Source: Magicicada septendecula (lineage: Eukaryota; Arthropoda; Insecta; Hemiptera; Cicadidae). From it: a stretch of 64,000 bases of DNA. Shown here in pieces: positions 33,552 to 43,682 of this stretch. Within the stretch, counting starts at the first letter, position 1, and the number at the start of each line of letters is the position of its first letter. The translations under genes and the position numbers were made by a program. The notes under the pieces are model-generated. The model worked only from the letters and a program-made list of their open reading frames with translations, searched no databases and had not been told where the DNA came from. The stretch spans positions 349,929,111-349,993,110 of the forward strand of contig CM068367.1 of NCBI GenBank assembly GCA_034769895.1, written 5' to 3'.

Positions 33552-36010
33552 ATGGATTTTAAATTGGAAGCCAGTCAGGCATCTATAGTATTTAAATATC
33601 AAAACATTAAGATAAAGTTATTGAAAACCAACCTACACATAAAATTCAACAAAAAATGCATTAAGAACAACGTAATACCAAAGTATGCTATCATCAAAAT
33701 TAAGAACACATCCAAAACTGCAATAAAGGTAAAGGAACGCGCTGAACAAATGTGGATAAAAGAAGAGTTGAGAAATTTGTATGCAAAGAAGGTGGATTTA
33801 AACATAAAGTTATACAAAGCACAACTGGAAATGCTTAATAACATTCACCCAGCCATCATAAACAGTGTAATGCAAACCACTGATAAATATATCAGACACA
33901 CTCTACAACGTATATATTTCAAACAGAATAGAAAGTTTATCTATCTCCAAAATAAACAATACCCCGACGATAGTATCAAATGTCAACATGAATTTTATGA
34001 ACGAGTTTCAAATTTAACGTCAATAGATTTAAACAACGAAGAAATGAATATTCTAAACAAAGGGTTAAAATACAACATCCCATATAACAATAGAAATCAT
34101 ATAATTCAAGAAATAGTTAATGCCGAGGCAGCTATAAAAATGGTGCCGGACCATAGATTGCAGAACGAAACACGCATAATAGTAAACAGTAAACTGAACA
34201 AGAGATTAAAAACCCCGAATAATATCGGTAATGTTGGTCGTAAACACATTACAGACTTTAAACTTTTAAAACAGATACAAAATAAACTGACAGATAATAA
34301 TGCTCTCATTACTAGAGCTGATAAGGGAAACACCATAGTTATAATGTACATGAACCAATATATATCGAAGGTTAATGAATTTATAAACAATAACAATATC
34401 CAAACGTTGTGTGCTGATCCAACCAACGGTTTTGTTAAGAACTTGAATAACATGATTAACAGATGCACGAGTCTATTTGACGAAACCACACGACGCGTAT
34501 TAAAGCCTATAAATGCCCGGGCACCTCAATTCACAGGTTTACCCAAGATTCATAAAATTGATGTACCAATTAGACCACTTATAAATTTTACAACAGCCCC
34601 AGGGTATAAAATCGCCAAAAAACTTGCAAATATAATAAAAGACAACATAAGATTCGAAAATAAACATAGTATCAAAAATAATATTGATTTTGTTAACAAA
34701 TTAAAAGACATTAAATTGCAGCCTAATTACAAAATTGCGTCATTTGATATCGTTAACTTATACACAAACGTACCTATTCAGGAAACAATAGCCATTTTAA
34801 GGGAACTCCTCAACGAAGCAAAATTACTAAGTTCACAAAAAATTAACGAATTAATTGATTTATTAGAAGTTATATTAAAGCAGAACTATTTCACGTTCAA
34901 TAATAGTTATTTTATTCAAGAGGAGGGCCTCGCCATGGGCTCACCACTTTCTGGCTTATTATCAGATATCTACCTGAATCATTACGAAAGTACACATTTA
35001 CTGTCCAATAAAAATAAACTTCACAGCAAAATAGTCTTTTACACGCGATATGTCGATGATACTTTTATAATTTTTGACGGTTCACTACGACAGATAGATA
35101 TATTGAGACATTATATGAATAGCATACATAAACACATACAATTCACCCTCGAAACTGAAACTGACAATAAGCTGAATTTTCTTGACTTAACAGTCAGAAA
35201 AACAAACAACAGATTCCAATACCAAATCTATAGAAAACCAACCACAACAGATATCACTATACACGCAGACTCCCACCACCCTATATCTCAAAAAATGGCT
35301 GCATATAACAGTTTTATTCATAGGCTAATTACAATACCACTTGAGACAATTGATTTTCAAAAAGAGTTAAATACAATAAAATACATAGCCAGAGCTAACG
35401 GATATCAAAGTTCAATGATAGATAAACTACTCAAGAAACAACAAAACAGACAAATGAGGCCCCCGAAGAACAAGGATGGAGCAATACACATATCAACTGA
35501 GTATGGTAATGTCCTTCCGAAAATTCTAACAAATGTCTTCAAGAAAATGAATATAGCGACGGCCTTTCAAACAAGCAATAACATATATAAAATACTTGGT
35601 CCAAAAACGGCCAGACCTTTAGAAGAAAAAACAGGTGTATACAAGATAATATGTGATGACTGTAACTGTTTTTATATACGCCAGACGGGGAGACCTTTCA
35701 TAAAGGATTCAAAGAACATCTCCCCAATAAAGACTTTGGAAAAACTAAATCCAATTTTGGACGACATTTGATTGACAATAAACATAATTATACGGATTTT
35801 ATTACAAACCTTAAACCAATACACATATGCAATAAAGGTAGGAATATGAATGCTAATGAAGAATTTGAAATATATAAGGCCTTTAAAACCAGTCCAGATT
35901 ATTTATTAAATGATCAGTTAAATTTCCACTCTAACTCGATGTATGACACTGCGATGCAAATCTCAGAACAACTAAGGTACACGTCACACATCATGCGCGA
36001 GCAGCGATAG
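33552..36010 (+). pseudogene. PLE unit 7: RT intact, GIY-YIG frameshifted
   Basis: It carries the same 1-bp deletion (near 35705), the same FYIRQTGR change and the same HKHIQF and TVRKTNN variants as unit 5. Unit 6, lying between them, has none of these. This alternating pattern suggests duplication of a two-unit block or gene conversion. The RT frame is open for 739 codons. Confidence 0.88.
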
Positions 36011-36152
36011 CGGTGAACTGATAGCGTTAGTTCAGTGTTGTCAAGGTGCGCACCGAAAACGTATCGCGCGTGGTAGATACTGAATTCGAACTTATGTTTA
36101 GTGTTTTATGTGTTTGTGATATATCTTAATGTTTCGACGACCTCGCAAGAGT

Positions 36153-36200
36153 AATAACACCTGATGATGGAACAAATGTTCCGAAACGCGTAGTGTTGTT
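36153..36200 (+). ncRNA. Hammerhead ribozyme H8
   Basis: Consensus form with ACGCGT stem III and intact core. Predicted cleavage follows A36192. Confidence 0.87.
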
Positions 36201-36284
36201 TTAAAAAAGGAAAGTCACAAGACGGATAATAAGGTAAAGTTTTATATATTAATTTATTCAAAGTGTGACTTGGATACGAATATC

Positions 36285-38744
36285 ATGGATTTTAAATTGG
36301 AAGCCAGTCAGGCATCTATAGTATTTAAATATCAAAACATTAAGATAAAGTTATTGAAAACCAACCTACACATAAAATTCAACAAAAAATGCATTAAGAA
36401 CAACGTAATACCAAAGTATGCTATCATCAAAATTAAGAACACATCCAAAACTGCAATAAAGGTAAAGGAACGCGCTGAACAAATGTGGATAAAAGAAGAG
36501 TTGAGAAATTTGTATGCAAAGAAGGTGGATTTAAACATAAAGTTATACAAAGCACAACTGGAAATGCTTAATAACATTCACCCAGCCATCATAAACAGTG
36601 TAATGCAAACCACTGATAAATATATCAGACACACTCTACAACGTATATATTTCAAACAGAATAGAAAGTTTATCTATCTCCAAAATAAACAATACCCCGA
36701 CGATAGTATCAAATGTCAACATGAATTTTATGAACGAGTTTCAAATTTAACGTCAATAGATTTAAACAACGAAGAAATGAATATTCTAAACAAAGGGTTA
36801 AAATACAACATCCCATATAACAATAGAAATCATATAATTCAAGAAATAGTTAATGCCGAGGCAGCTATAAAAATGGTGCCGGACCATAGATTGCAGAACG
36901 AAACACGCATAATAGTAAACAGTAAACTGAACAAGAGATTAAAAACCCCGAATAATATCGGTAATGTTGGTCGTAAACACATTACAGACTTTAAACTTTT
37001 AAAACAGATACAAAATAAACTGACAGATAATAATGCTCTCATTACTAGAGCTGATAAGGGAAACACCATAGTTATAATGTACATGAACCAATATATATCG
37101 AAGGTTAATGAATTTATAAACAATAACAATATCCAAACGTTGTGTGCTGATCCAACCAACGGTTTTGTTAAGAACTTGAATAACATGATTAACAGATGCA
37201 CGAGTCTATTTGACGAAACCACACGACGCGTATTAAAGCCTATAAATGCCCGGGCACCTCAATTCACAGGTTTACCCAAGATTCATAAAATTGATGTACC
37301 AATTAGACCACTTATAAATTTTACAACAGCCCCAGGGTATAAAATCGCCAAAAAACTTGCAAATATAATAAAAGACAACATAAGATTCGAAAATAAACAT
37401 AGTATCAAAAATAATATTGATTTTGTTAACAAATTAAAAGACATTAAATTGCAGCCTAATTACAAAATTGCGTCATTTGATATCGTTAACTTATACACAA
37501 ACGTACCTATTCAGGAAACAATAGCCATTTTAAGGGAACTCCTCAACGAAGCAAAATTACTAAGTTCACAAAAAATTAACGAATTAATTGATTTATTAGA
37601 AGTTATATTAAAGCAGAACTATTTCACGTTCAATAATAGTTATTTTATTCAAGAGGAGGGCCTCGCCATGGGCTCACCACTTTCTGGCTTATTATCAGAT
37701 ATCTACCTGAATCATTACGAAAGTACACATTTACTGTCCAATAAAAATAAACTTCACAGCAAAATAGTCTTTTACACGCGATATGTCGATGATACTTTTA
37801 TAATTTTTGACGGTTCACTACGACAGATAGATATATTGAGACATTATATGAATAGCATACATAAACGCATACAATTCACCCTCGAAACTGAAACTGACAA
37901 TAAGCTGAATTTTCTTGACTTAACAGTCATAAAAACAAACAACAGATTCCAATACCAAATCTATAGAAAACCAACCACAACAGATATCACTATACACGCA
38001 GACTCCCACCACCCTATATCTCAAAAAATGGCTGCATATAACAGTTTTATTCATAGGCTAATTACAATACCACTTGAGACAATTGATTTTCAAAAAGAGT
38101 TAAATACAATAAAATACATAGCCAGAGCTAACGGATATCAAAGTTCAATGACAGATAAACTACTCAAGAAACAACAAAACAGACAAATGAGGCCCCCGAA
38201 GAACAAGGATGGAGCAATACACATATCAACTGAGTATGGTAATGTCCTTCCGAAAATTCTAACAAATGTCTTCAAGAAAATGAATATAGCGACGGCCTTT
38301 CAAACAAGCAATAACATATATAAAATACTTGGTCCAAAAACGGCCAGACCTTTAGAAGAAAAAACAGGTGTATACAAGATAATATGTGATGACTGTAACT
38401 GTTTTTATATAGGCCAGACGGGGAGACCTTTCATAAAGAGATTCAAAGAACATCTCCCCAATAAAGACTTTGGAAAAACTAAATCCAATTTTGGACGACA
38501 TTTGATTGACAATAAACATAATTATACGGATTTTATTACAAACCTTAAACCAATACACATATGCAATAAAGGTAGGAATATGAATGCTAATGAAGAATTT
38601 GAAATATATAAGGCCTTTAAAACCAGTCCAGATTATTTATTAAATGATCAGTTAAATTTCCACTCTAACTCGTTGTATGACACTGCGATGCAAATCTCAG
38701 AACAACTAAGGTACACGTCACACATCATGCGCGAGCAGCGATAG
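36285..38744 (+). CDS. PLE unit 8: RT with GIY-YIG endonuclease, intact
   Basis: An 819-residue frame with all RT and GIY-YIG motifs. It carries SSMTDKL, as in unit 1, plus LPNKDFG, as in unit 0, and SLYDTAM, as in both, where the other downstream units have SSMIDKL, LPKKDFG and SMYDTAM. It thus links the left edge of the array with its middle. None of these positions is catalytic. A functional product is possible. Confidence 0.9.
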   Translation: MDFKLEASQASIVFKYQNIKIKLLKTNLHIKFNKKCIKNNVIPKYAIIKIKNTSKTAIKVKERAEQMWIKEELRNLYAKKVDLNIKLYKAQLEMLNNIHPAIINSVMQTTDKYIRHTLQRIYFKQNRKFIYLQNKQYPDDSIKCQHEFYERVSNLTSIDLNNEEMNILNKGLKYNIPYNNRNHIIQEIVNAEAAIKMVPDHRLQNETRIIVNSKLNKRLKTPNNIGNVGRKHITDFKLLKQIQNKLTDNNALITRADKGNTIVIMYMNQYISKVNEFINNNNIQTLCADPTNGFVKNLNNMINRCTSLFDETTRRVLKPINARAPQFTGLPKIHKIDVPIRPLINFTTAPGYKIAKKLANIIKDNIRFENKHSIKNNIDFVNKLKDIKLQPNYKIASFDIVNLYTNVPIQETIAILRELLNEAKLLSSQKINELIDLLEVILKQNYFTFNNSYFIQEEGLAMGSPLSGLLSDIYLNHYESTHLLSNKNKLHSKIVFYTRYVDDTFIIFDGSLRQIDILRHYMNSIHKRIQFTLETETDNKLNFLDLTVIKTNNRFQYQIYRKPTTTDITIHADSHHPISQKMAAYNSFIHRLITIPLETIDFQKELNTIKYIARANGYQSSMTDKLLKKQQNRQMRPPKNKDGAIHISTEYGNVLPKILTNVFKKMNIATAFQTSNNIYKILGPKTARPLEEKTGVYKIICDDCNCFYIGQTGRPFIKRFKEHLPNKDFGKTKSNFGRHLIDNKHNYTDFITNLKPIHICNKGRNMNANEEFEIYKAFKTSPDYLLNDQLNFHSNSLYDTAMQISEQLRYTSHIMREQR

Positions 38745-38886
38745 CGGTGAACTGATAGCGTTAGTTCAGTGTTGTCAAGGTGCGCACCGAAAACGTATCG
38801 CGCGCGGTAGATACTGAATTCGAACTTATGTTTAGTGTTTTATGTGTTTGTGATATATCTTAATGTTTCGACGACCTCGCAAGAGT

Positions 38887-38934
38887 AATAACACCTGATG
38901 ATGGAACAAATGTTCCGAAACGCGTAGTGTTGTT
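38887..38934 (+). ncRNA. Hammerhead ribozyme H9
   Basis: Consensus form with ACGCGT stem III and intact core. Predicted cleavage follows A38926. Confidence 0.87.
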
Positions 38935-39018
38935 TTAAAAAAGGAAAGTCACAAGACGGATAATAAGGTAAAGTTTTATATATTAATTTATTCAAAGTGT
39001 GACTTGGATACGAATATC

Positions 39019-41478
39019 ATGGATTTTAAATTGGAAGCCAGTCAGGCATCTATAGTATTTAAATATCAAAACATTAAGATAAAGTTATTGAAAACCAACC
39101 TACACATAAAATTCAACAAAAAATGCATTAAGAACAACGTAATACCAAAGTATGCTATCATCAAAATTAAGAACACATCCAAAACTGCAATAAAGGTAAA
39201 GGAACGCGCTGAACAAATGTGGATAAAAGAAGAGTTGAGAAATTTGTATGCAAAGAAGGTGGATTTAAACATAAAGTTATACAAAGCACAACTGGAAATG
39301 CTTAATAACATTCACCCAGCCATCATAAACAGTGTAATGCAAACCACTGATAAATATATCAGACACACTCTACAACGTATATATTTCAAACAGAATAGAA
39401 AGTTTATCTATCTCCAAAATAAACAATACCCCGACGATAGTATCAAATGTCAACATGAATTTTATGAACGAGTTTCAAATTTAACGTCAATAGATTTAAA
39501 CAACGAAGAAATGAATATTCTAAACAAAGGGTTAAAATACAACATCCCATATAACAATAGAAATCATATAATTCAAGAAATAGTTAATGCCGAGGCAGCT
39601 ATAAAAATGGTGCCGGACCATAGATTGCAGAACGAAACACGCATAATAGTAAACAGTAAACTGAACAAGAGATTAAAAACCCCGAATAATATCGGTAATG
39701 TTGGTCGTAAACACATTACAGACTTTAAACTTTTAAAACAGATACAAAATAAACTGACAGATAATAATGCTCTCATTACTAGAGCTGATAAGGGAAACAC
39801 CATAGTTATAATGTACATGAACCAATATATATCGAAGGTTAATGAATTTATAAACAATAACAATATCCAAACGTTGTGTGCTGATCCAACCAACGGTTTT
39901 GTTAAGAACTTGAATAACATGATTAACAGATGCACGAGTCTATTTGACGAAACCACACGACGCGTATTAAAGCCTATAAATGCCCGGGCACCTCAATTCA
40001 CAGGTTTACCCAAGATTCATAAAATTGATGTACCAATTAGACCACTTATAAATTTTACAACAGCCCCAGGGTATAAAATCGCCAAAAAACTTGCAAATAT
40101 AATAAAAGACAACATAAGATTCGAAAATAAACATAGTATCAAAAATAATATTGATTTTGTTAACAAATTAAAAGACATTAAATTGCAGCCTAATTACAAA
40201 ATTGCGTCATTTGATATCGTTAACTTATACACAAACGTACCTATTCAGGAAACAATAGCCATTTTAAGGGAACTCCTCAACGAAGCAAAATTACTAAGTT
40301 CACAAAAAATTAACGAATTAATTGATTTATTAGAAGTTATATTAAAGCAGAACTATTTCACGTTCAATAATAGTTATTTTATTCAAGAGGAGGGCCTCGC
40401 CATGGGCTCACCACTTTCTGGCTTATTATCAGATATCTACCTGAATCATTACGAAAGTACACATTTACTGTCCAATAAAAATAAACTTCACAGCAAAATA
40501 GTCTTTTACACGCGATATGTCGATGATACTTTTATAATTTTTGACGGTTCACTACGACAGATAGATATATTGAGACATTATATGAATAGCATACATAAAC
40601 GCATACAATTCACCCTCGAAACTGAAACTGACAATAAGCTGAATTTTCTTGACTTAACAGTCATAAAAACAAACAACAGATTCCAATACCAAATCTATAG
40701 AAAACCAACCACAACAGATATCACTATACACGCAGACTCCCACCACCCTATATCTCAAAAAATGGCTGCATATAACAGTTTTATTCATAGGCTAATTACA
40801 ATACCACTTGAGACAATTGATTTTCAAAAAGAGTTAAATACAATAAAATACATAGCCAGAGCTAACGGATATCAAAGTTCAATGATAGATAAACTACTCA
40901 AGAAACAACAAAACAGACAAATGAGGCCCCCGAAGAACAAGGATGGAGCAATACACATATCAACTGAGTATGGTAATGTCCTTCCGAAAATTCTAACAAA
41001 TGTCTTCAAGAAAATGAATATAGCGACGGCCTTTCAAACAAGCAATAACATATATAAAATACTTGGTCCAAAAACGGCCAGACCTTTAGAAGAAAAAACA
41101 GGTGTATACAAGATAATATGTGATGACTGTAACTGTTTTTATATAGGCCAGACGGGGAGACCTTTCATAAAGAGATTCAAAGAACATCTCCCCAAAAAAG
41201 ACTTTGGAAAAACTAAATCCAATTTTGGACGACATTTGATTGACAATAAACATAATTATACGGATTTTATTACAAACCTTAAACCAATACACATATGCAA
41301 TAAAGGTAGGAATATGAATGCTAATGAAGAATTTGAAATATATAAGGCCTTTAAAACCAGTCCAGATTATTTATTAAATGATCAGTTAAATTTCCACTCT
41401 AACTCGATGTATGACACTGCGATGCAAATCTCAGAACAACTAAGGTACACGTCACACATCATGCGCGAGCAGCGATAG
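39019..41478 (+). CDS. PLE unit 9: RT with GIY-YIG endonuclease, intact
   Basis: An 819-residue frame that equals the array consensus at every position I compared, including all RT and GIY-YIG motifs. Its downstream ribozyme (H10) has the same stem III variant as that following unit 6, so units 6 and 9 look like sister copies. It is the best single reference for the family in this window. Confidence 0.9.
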   Translation: MDFKLEASQASIVFKYQNIKIKLLKTNLHIKFNKKCIKNNVIPKYAIIKIKNTSKTAIKVKERAEQMWIKEELRNLYAKKVDLNIKLYKAQLEMLNNIHPAIINSVMQTTDKYIRHTLQRIYFKQNRKFIYLQNKQYPDDSIKCQHEFYERVSNLTSIDLNNEEMNILNKGLKYNIPYNNRNHIIQEIVNAEAAIKMVPDHRLQNETRIIVNSKLNKRLKTPNNIGNVGRKHITDFKLLKQIQNKLTDNNALITRADKGNTIVIMYMNQYISKVNEFINNNNIQTLCADPTNGFVKNLNNMINRCTSLFDETTRRVLKPINARAPQFTGLPKIHKIDVPIRPLINFTTAPGYKIAKKLANIIKDNIRFENKHSIKNNIDFVNKLKDIKLQPNYKIASFDIVNLYTNVPIQETIAILRELLNEAKLLSSQKINELIDLLEVILKQNYFTFNNSYFIQEEGLAMGSPLSGLLSDIYLNHYESTHLLSNKNKLHSKIVFYTRYVDDTFIIFDGSLRQIDILRHYMNSIHKRIQFTLETETDNKLNFLDLTVIKTNNRFQYQIYRKPTTTDITIHADSHHPISQKMAAYNSFIHRLITIPLETIDFQKELNTIKYIARANGYQSSMIDKLLKKQQNRQMRPPKNKDGAIHISTEYGNVLPKILTNVFKKMNIATAFQTSNNIYKILGPKTARPLEEKTGVYKIICDDCNCFYIGQTGRPFIKRFKEHLPKKDFGKTKSNFGRHLIDNKHNYTDFITNLKPIHICNKGRNMNANEEFEIYKAFKTSPDYLLNDQLNFHSNSMYDTAMQISEQLRYTSHIMREQR

Positions 41479-41620
41479 CGGTGAACTGATAGCGTTAGTT
41501 CAGTGTTGTCAAGGTGCGCACCGAAAACGTATCGCGCGTGGTAGATACTGAATTCGAACTTATGTTTAGTGTTTTATGTGTTTGTGATATATCTTAATGT
41601 TTCGACGACCTCGCAAGAGT

Positions 41621-41668
41621 AATAACACCTGATGATGGAACAAATGTTCCGAAACGTGTAGTGTTGTT
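41621..41668 (+). ncRNA. Hammerhead ribozyme H10
   Basis: Core intact, stem III ACGTGT as in H7. Predicted cleavage follows A41660. It is the last ribozyme before the assembly gap. Confidence 0.85.
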
Positions 41669-41752
41669 TTAAAAAAGGAAAGTCACAAGACGGATAATAA
41701 GGTAAAGTTTTATATATTAATTTATTCAAAGTGTGACTTGGATACGAATATC

Positions 41753-42796
41753 ATGGATTTTAAATTGGAAGCCAGTCAGGCATCTATAGTATTTAAATAT
41801 CAAAACATTAAGATAAAGTTATTGAAAACCAACCTACACATAAAATTCAACAAAAAATGCATTAAGAACAACGTAATACCAAAGTATGCTATCATCAAAA
41901 TTAAGAACACATCCAAAACTGCAATAAAGGTAAAGGAACGCGCTGAACAAATGTGGATAAAAGAAGAGTTGAGAAATTTGTATGCAAAGAAGGTGGATTT
42001 AAACATAAAGTTATACAAAGCACAACTGGAAATGCTTAATAACATTCACCCAGCCATCATAAACAGTGTAATGCAAACCACTGATAAATATATCAGACAC
42101 ACTCTACAACGTATATATTTCAAACAGAATAGAAAGTTTATCTATCTCCAAAATAAACAATACCCCGACGATAGTATCAAATGTCAACATGAATTTTATG
42201 AACGAGTTTCAAATTTAACGTCAATAGATTTAAACAACGAAGAAATGAATATTCTAAACAAAGGGTTAAAATACAACATCCCATATAACAATAGAAATCA
42301 TATAATTCAAGAAATAGTTAATGCCGAGGCAGCTATAAAAATGGTGCCGGACCATAGATTGCAGAACGAAACACGCATAATAGTAAACAGTAAACTGAAC
42401 AAGAGATTAAAAACCCCGAATAATATCGGTAATGTTGGTCGTAAACACATTACAGACTTTAAACTTTTAAAACAGATACAAAATAAACTGACAGATAATA
42501 ATGCTCTCATTACTAGAGCTGATAAGGGAAACACCATAGTTATAATGTACATGAACCAATATATATCGAAGGTTAATGAATTTATAAACAATAACAATAT
42601 CCAAACGTTGTGTGCTGATCCAACCAACGGTTTTGTTAAGAACTTGAATAACATGATTAACAGATGCACGAGTCTATTTGACGAAACCACACGACGCGTA
42701 TTAAAGCCTATAAATGCCCGGGCACCTCAATTCACAGGTAGTTTTACCCCAAGATTCATAAAATTGATGTACCAATTAGACCACTTATAAATTTTA
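41753..42796 (+). pseudogene. PLE unit 10: N-terminal part, cut by the gap
   Basis: The frame matches the consensus from the start codon through ADKGNTIVIM. It goes off frame about 60 bp before the run of N, at a small insertion near 42739 that is unique to this copy. Because it sits at a contig edge, an assembly or base-calling error is as likely as a real mutation. The RT palm and GIY-YIG would lie in the gap. Confidence 0.8.
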
Positions 42797-43296
42797 NNNN
42801 NNNNNNNNNNNNNNNNNNNNNNNNNNNNNNNNNNNNNNNNNNNNNNNNNNNNNNNNNNNNNNNNNNNNNNNNNNNNNNNNNNNNNNNNNNNNNNNNNNNN
42901 NNNNNNNNNNNNNNNNNNNNNNNNNNNNNNNNNNNNNNNNNNNNNNNNNNNNNNNNNNNNNNNNNNNNNNNNNNNNNNNNNNNNNNNNNNNNNNNNNNNN
43001 NNNNNNNNNNNNNNNNNNNNNNNNNNNNNNNNNNNNNNNNNNNNNNNNNNNNNNNNNNNNNNNNNNNNNNNNNNNNNNNNNNNNNNNNNNNNNNNNNNNN
43101 NNNNNNNNNNNNNNNNNNNNNNNNNNNNNNNNNNNNNNNNNNNNNNNNNNNNNNNNNNNNNNNNNNNNNNNNNNNNNNNNNNNNNNNNNNNNNNNNNNNN
43201 NNNNNNNNNNNNNNNNNNNNNNNNNNNNNNNNNNNNNNNNNNNNNNNNNNNNNNNNNNNNNNNNNNNNNNNNNNNNNNNNNNNNNNNNNNNNNNNN
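42797..43296. other. Assembly gap of 500 N
   Basis: Exactly 500 unknown bases, a placeholder length. PLE sequence is on the left and unrelated LTR-element internal sequence on the right, so the true array end and an unknown number of units are hidden here. Confidence 0.99.
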
Positions 43297-43682
43297 TAAG
43301 GTTATATCTAAATGCCCGTTCAATAAATCAGATCATTATTAATCACTGGGAGTCACCAGAACCAATTGATGATGAAAATGCTTAATAAAAATTCATAGTT
43401 GAAATTATAATGTAACAAGTGAAAGATTTAATAGAATTTGAAACTGAAGTAAAGATGTAAGGTGTGTAATTTTTGGTCAAACTTAAATTTGAAATGTTTG
43501 TCTTGATGTAATAATAGCAATGTTCATGTTGAGTGTTTATTATGTTGTATTATGAGAAGCATAAGGTGTCTAATTGAGTAGTATGTAACGGTATTGAGAT
43601 GTAACATGTATTGTGTATTTTAACAAATATAAATGTTTATTGAATTAGGAATGTAATATGTTTAGGTTAAGAACATATATAT
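43297..43682 (+). mobile_element. Internal remnant of a diverged gag-only LTR element, left part
   Basis: The stretch around 43410-43480 aligns with the internal region of the 1974-14387 element near 5123-5210, with many differences. It ends at the left LTR of the Ty3/gypsy-type element, and sequence of the same family resumes at 62527. It is a fossil split by that insertion. Confidence 0.55.

Larger units (their letters stand above)
16401..42796 (+). mobile_element. Tandem array of Penelope-like retroelements with hammerhead ribozymes
   Basis: One 5'-truncated unit is followed by nine full units and a tenth cut by an assembly gap, all head to tail. Spacing between equivalent ribozyme positions is 2,733 to 2,736 bp, with no intervening foreign DNA. 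Each unit reads: hammerhead, 92-nt leader, RT plus GIY-YIG frame, about 180-nt 3' untranslated region, next hammerhead. Units are nearly identical, with small shared indels. PLEs are known to occur as partial tandems with hammerheads in their repeats, but a run of more than ten is exceptional. The array is open on the right because of the gap. Confidence 0.92.

Noticed and set aside
14810-42796. CRISPR-like or satellite interpretation of the repeat array
   Set aside because: The unit is a complete retroelement with a coding frame. There are no short repeats with unique spacers.
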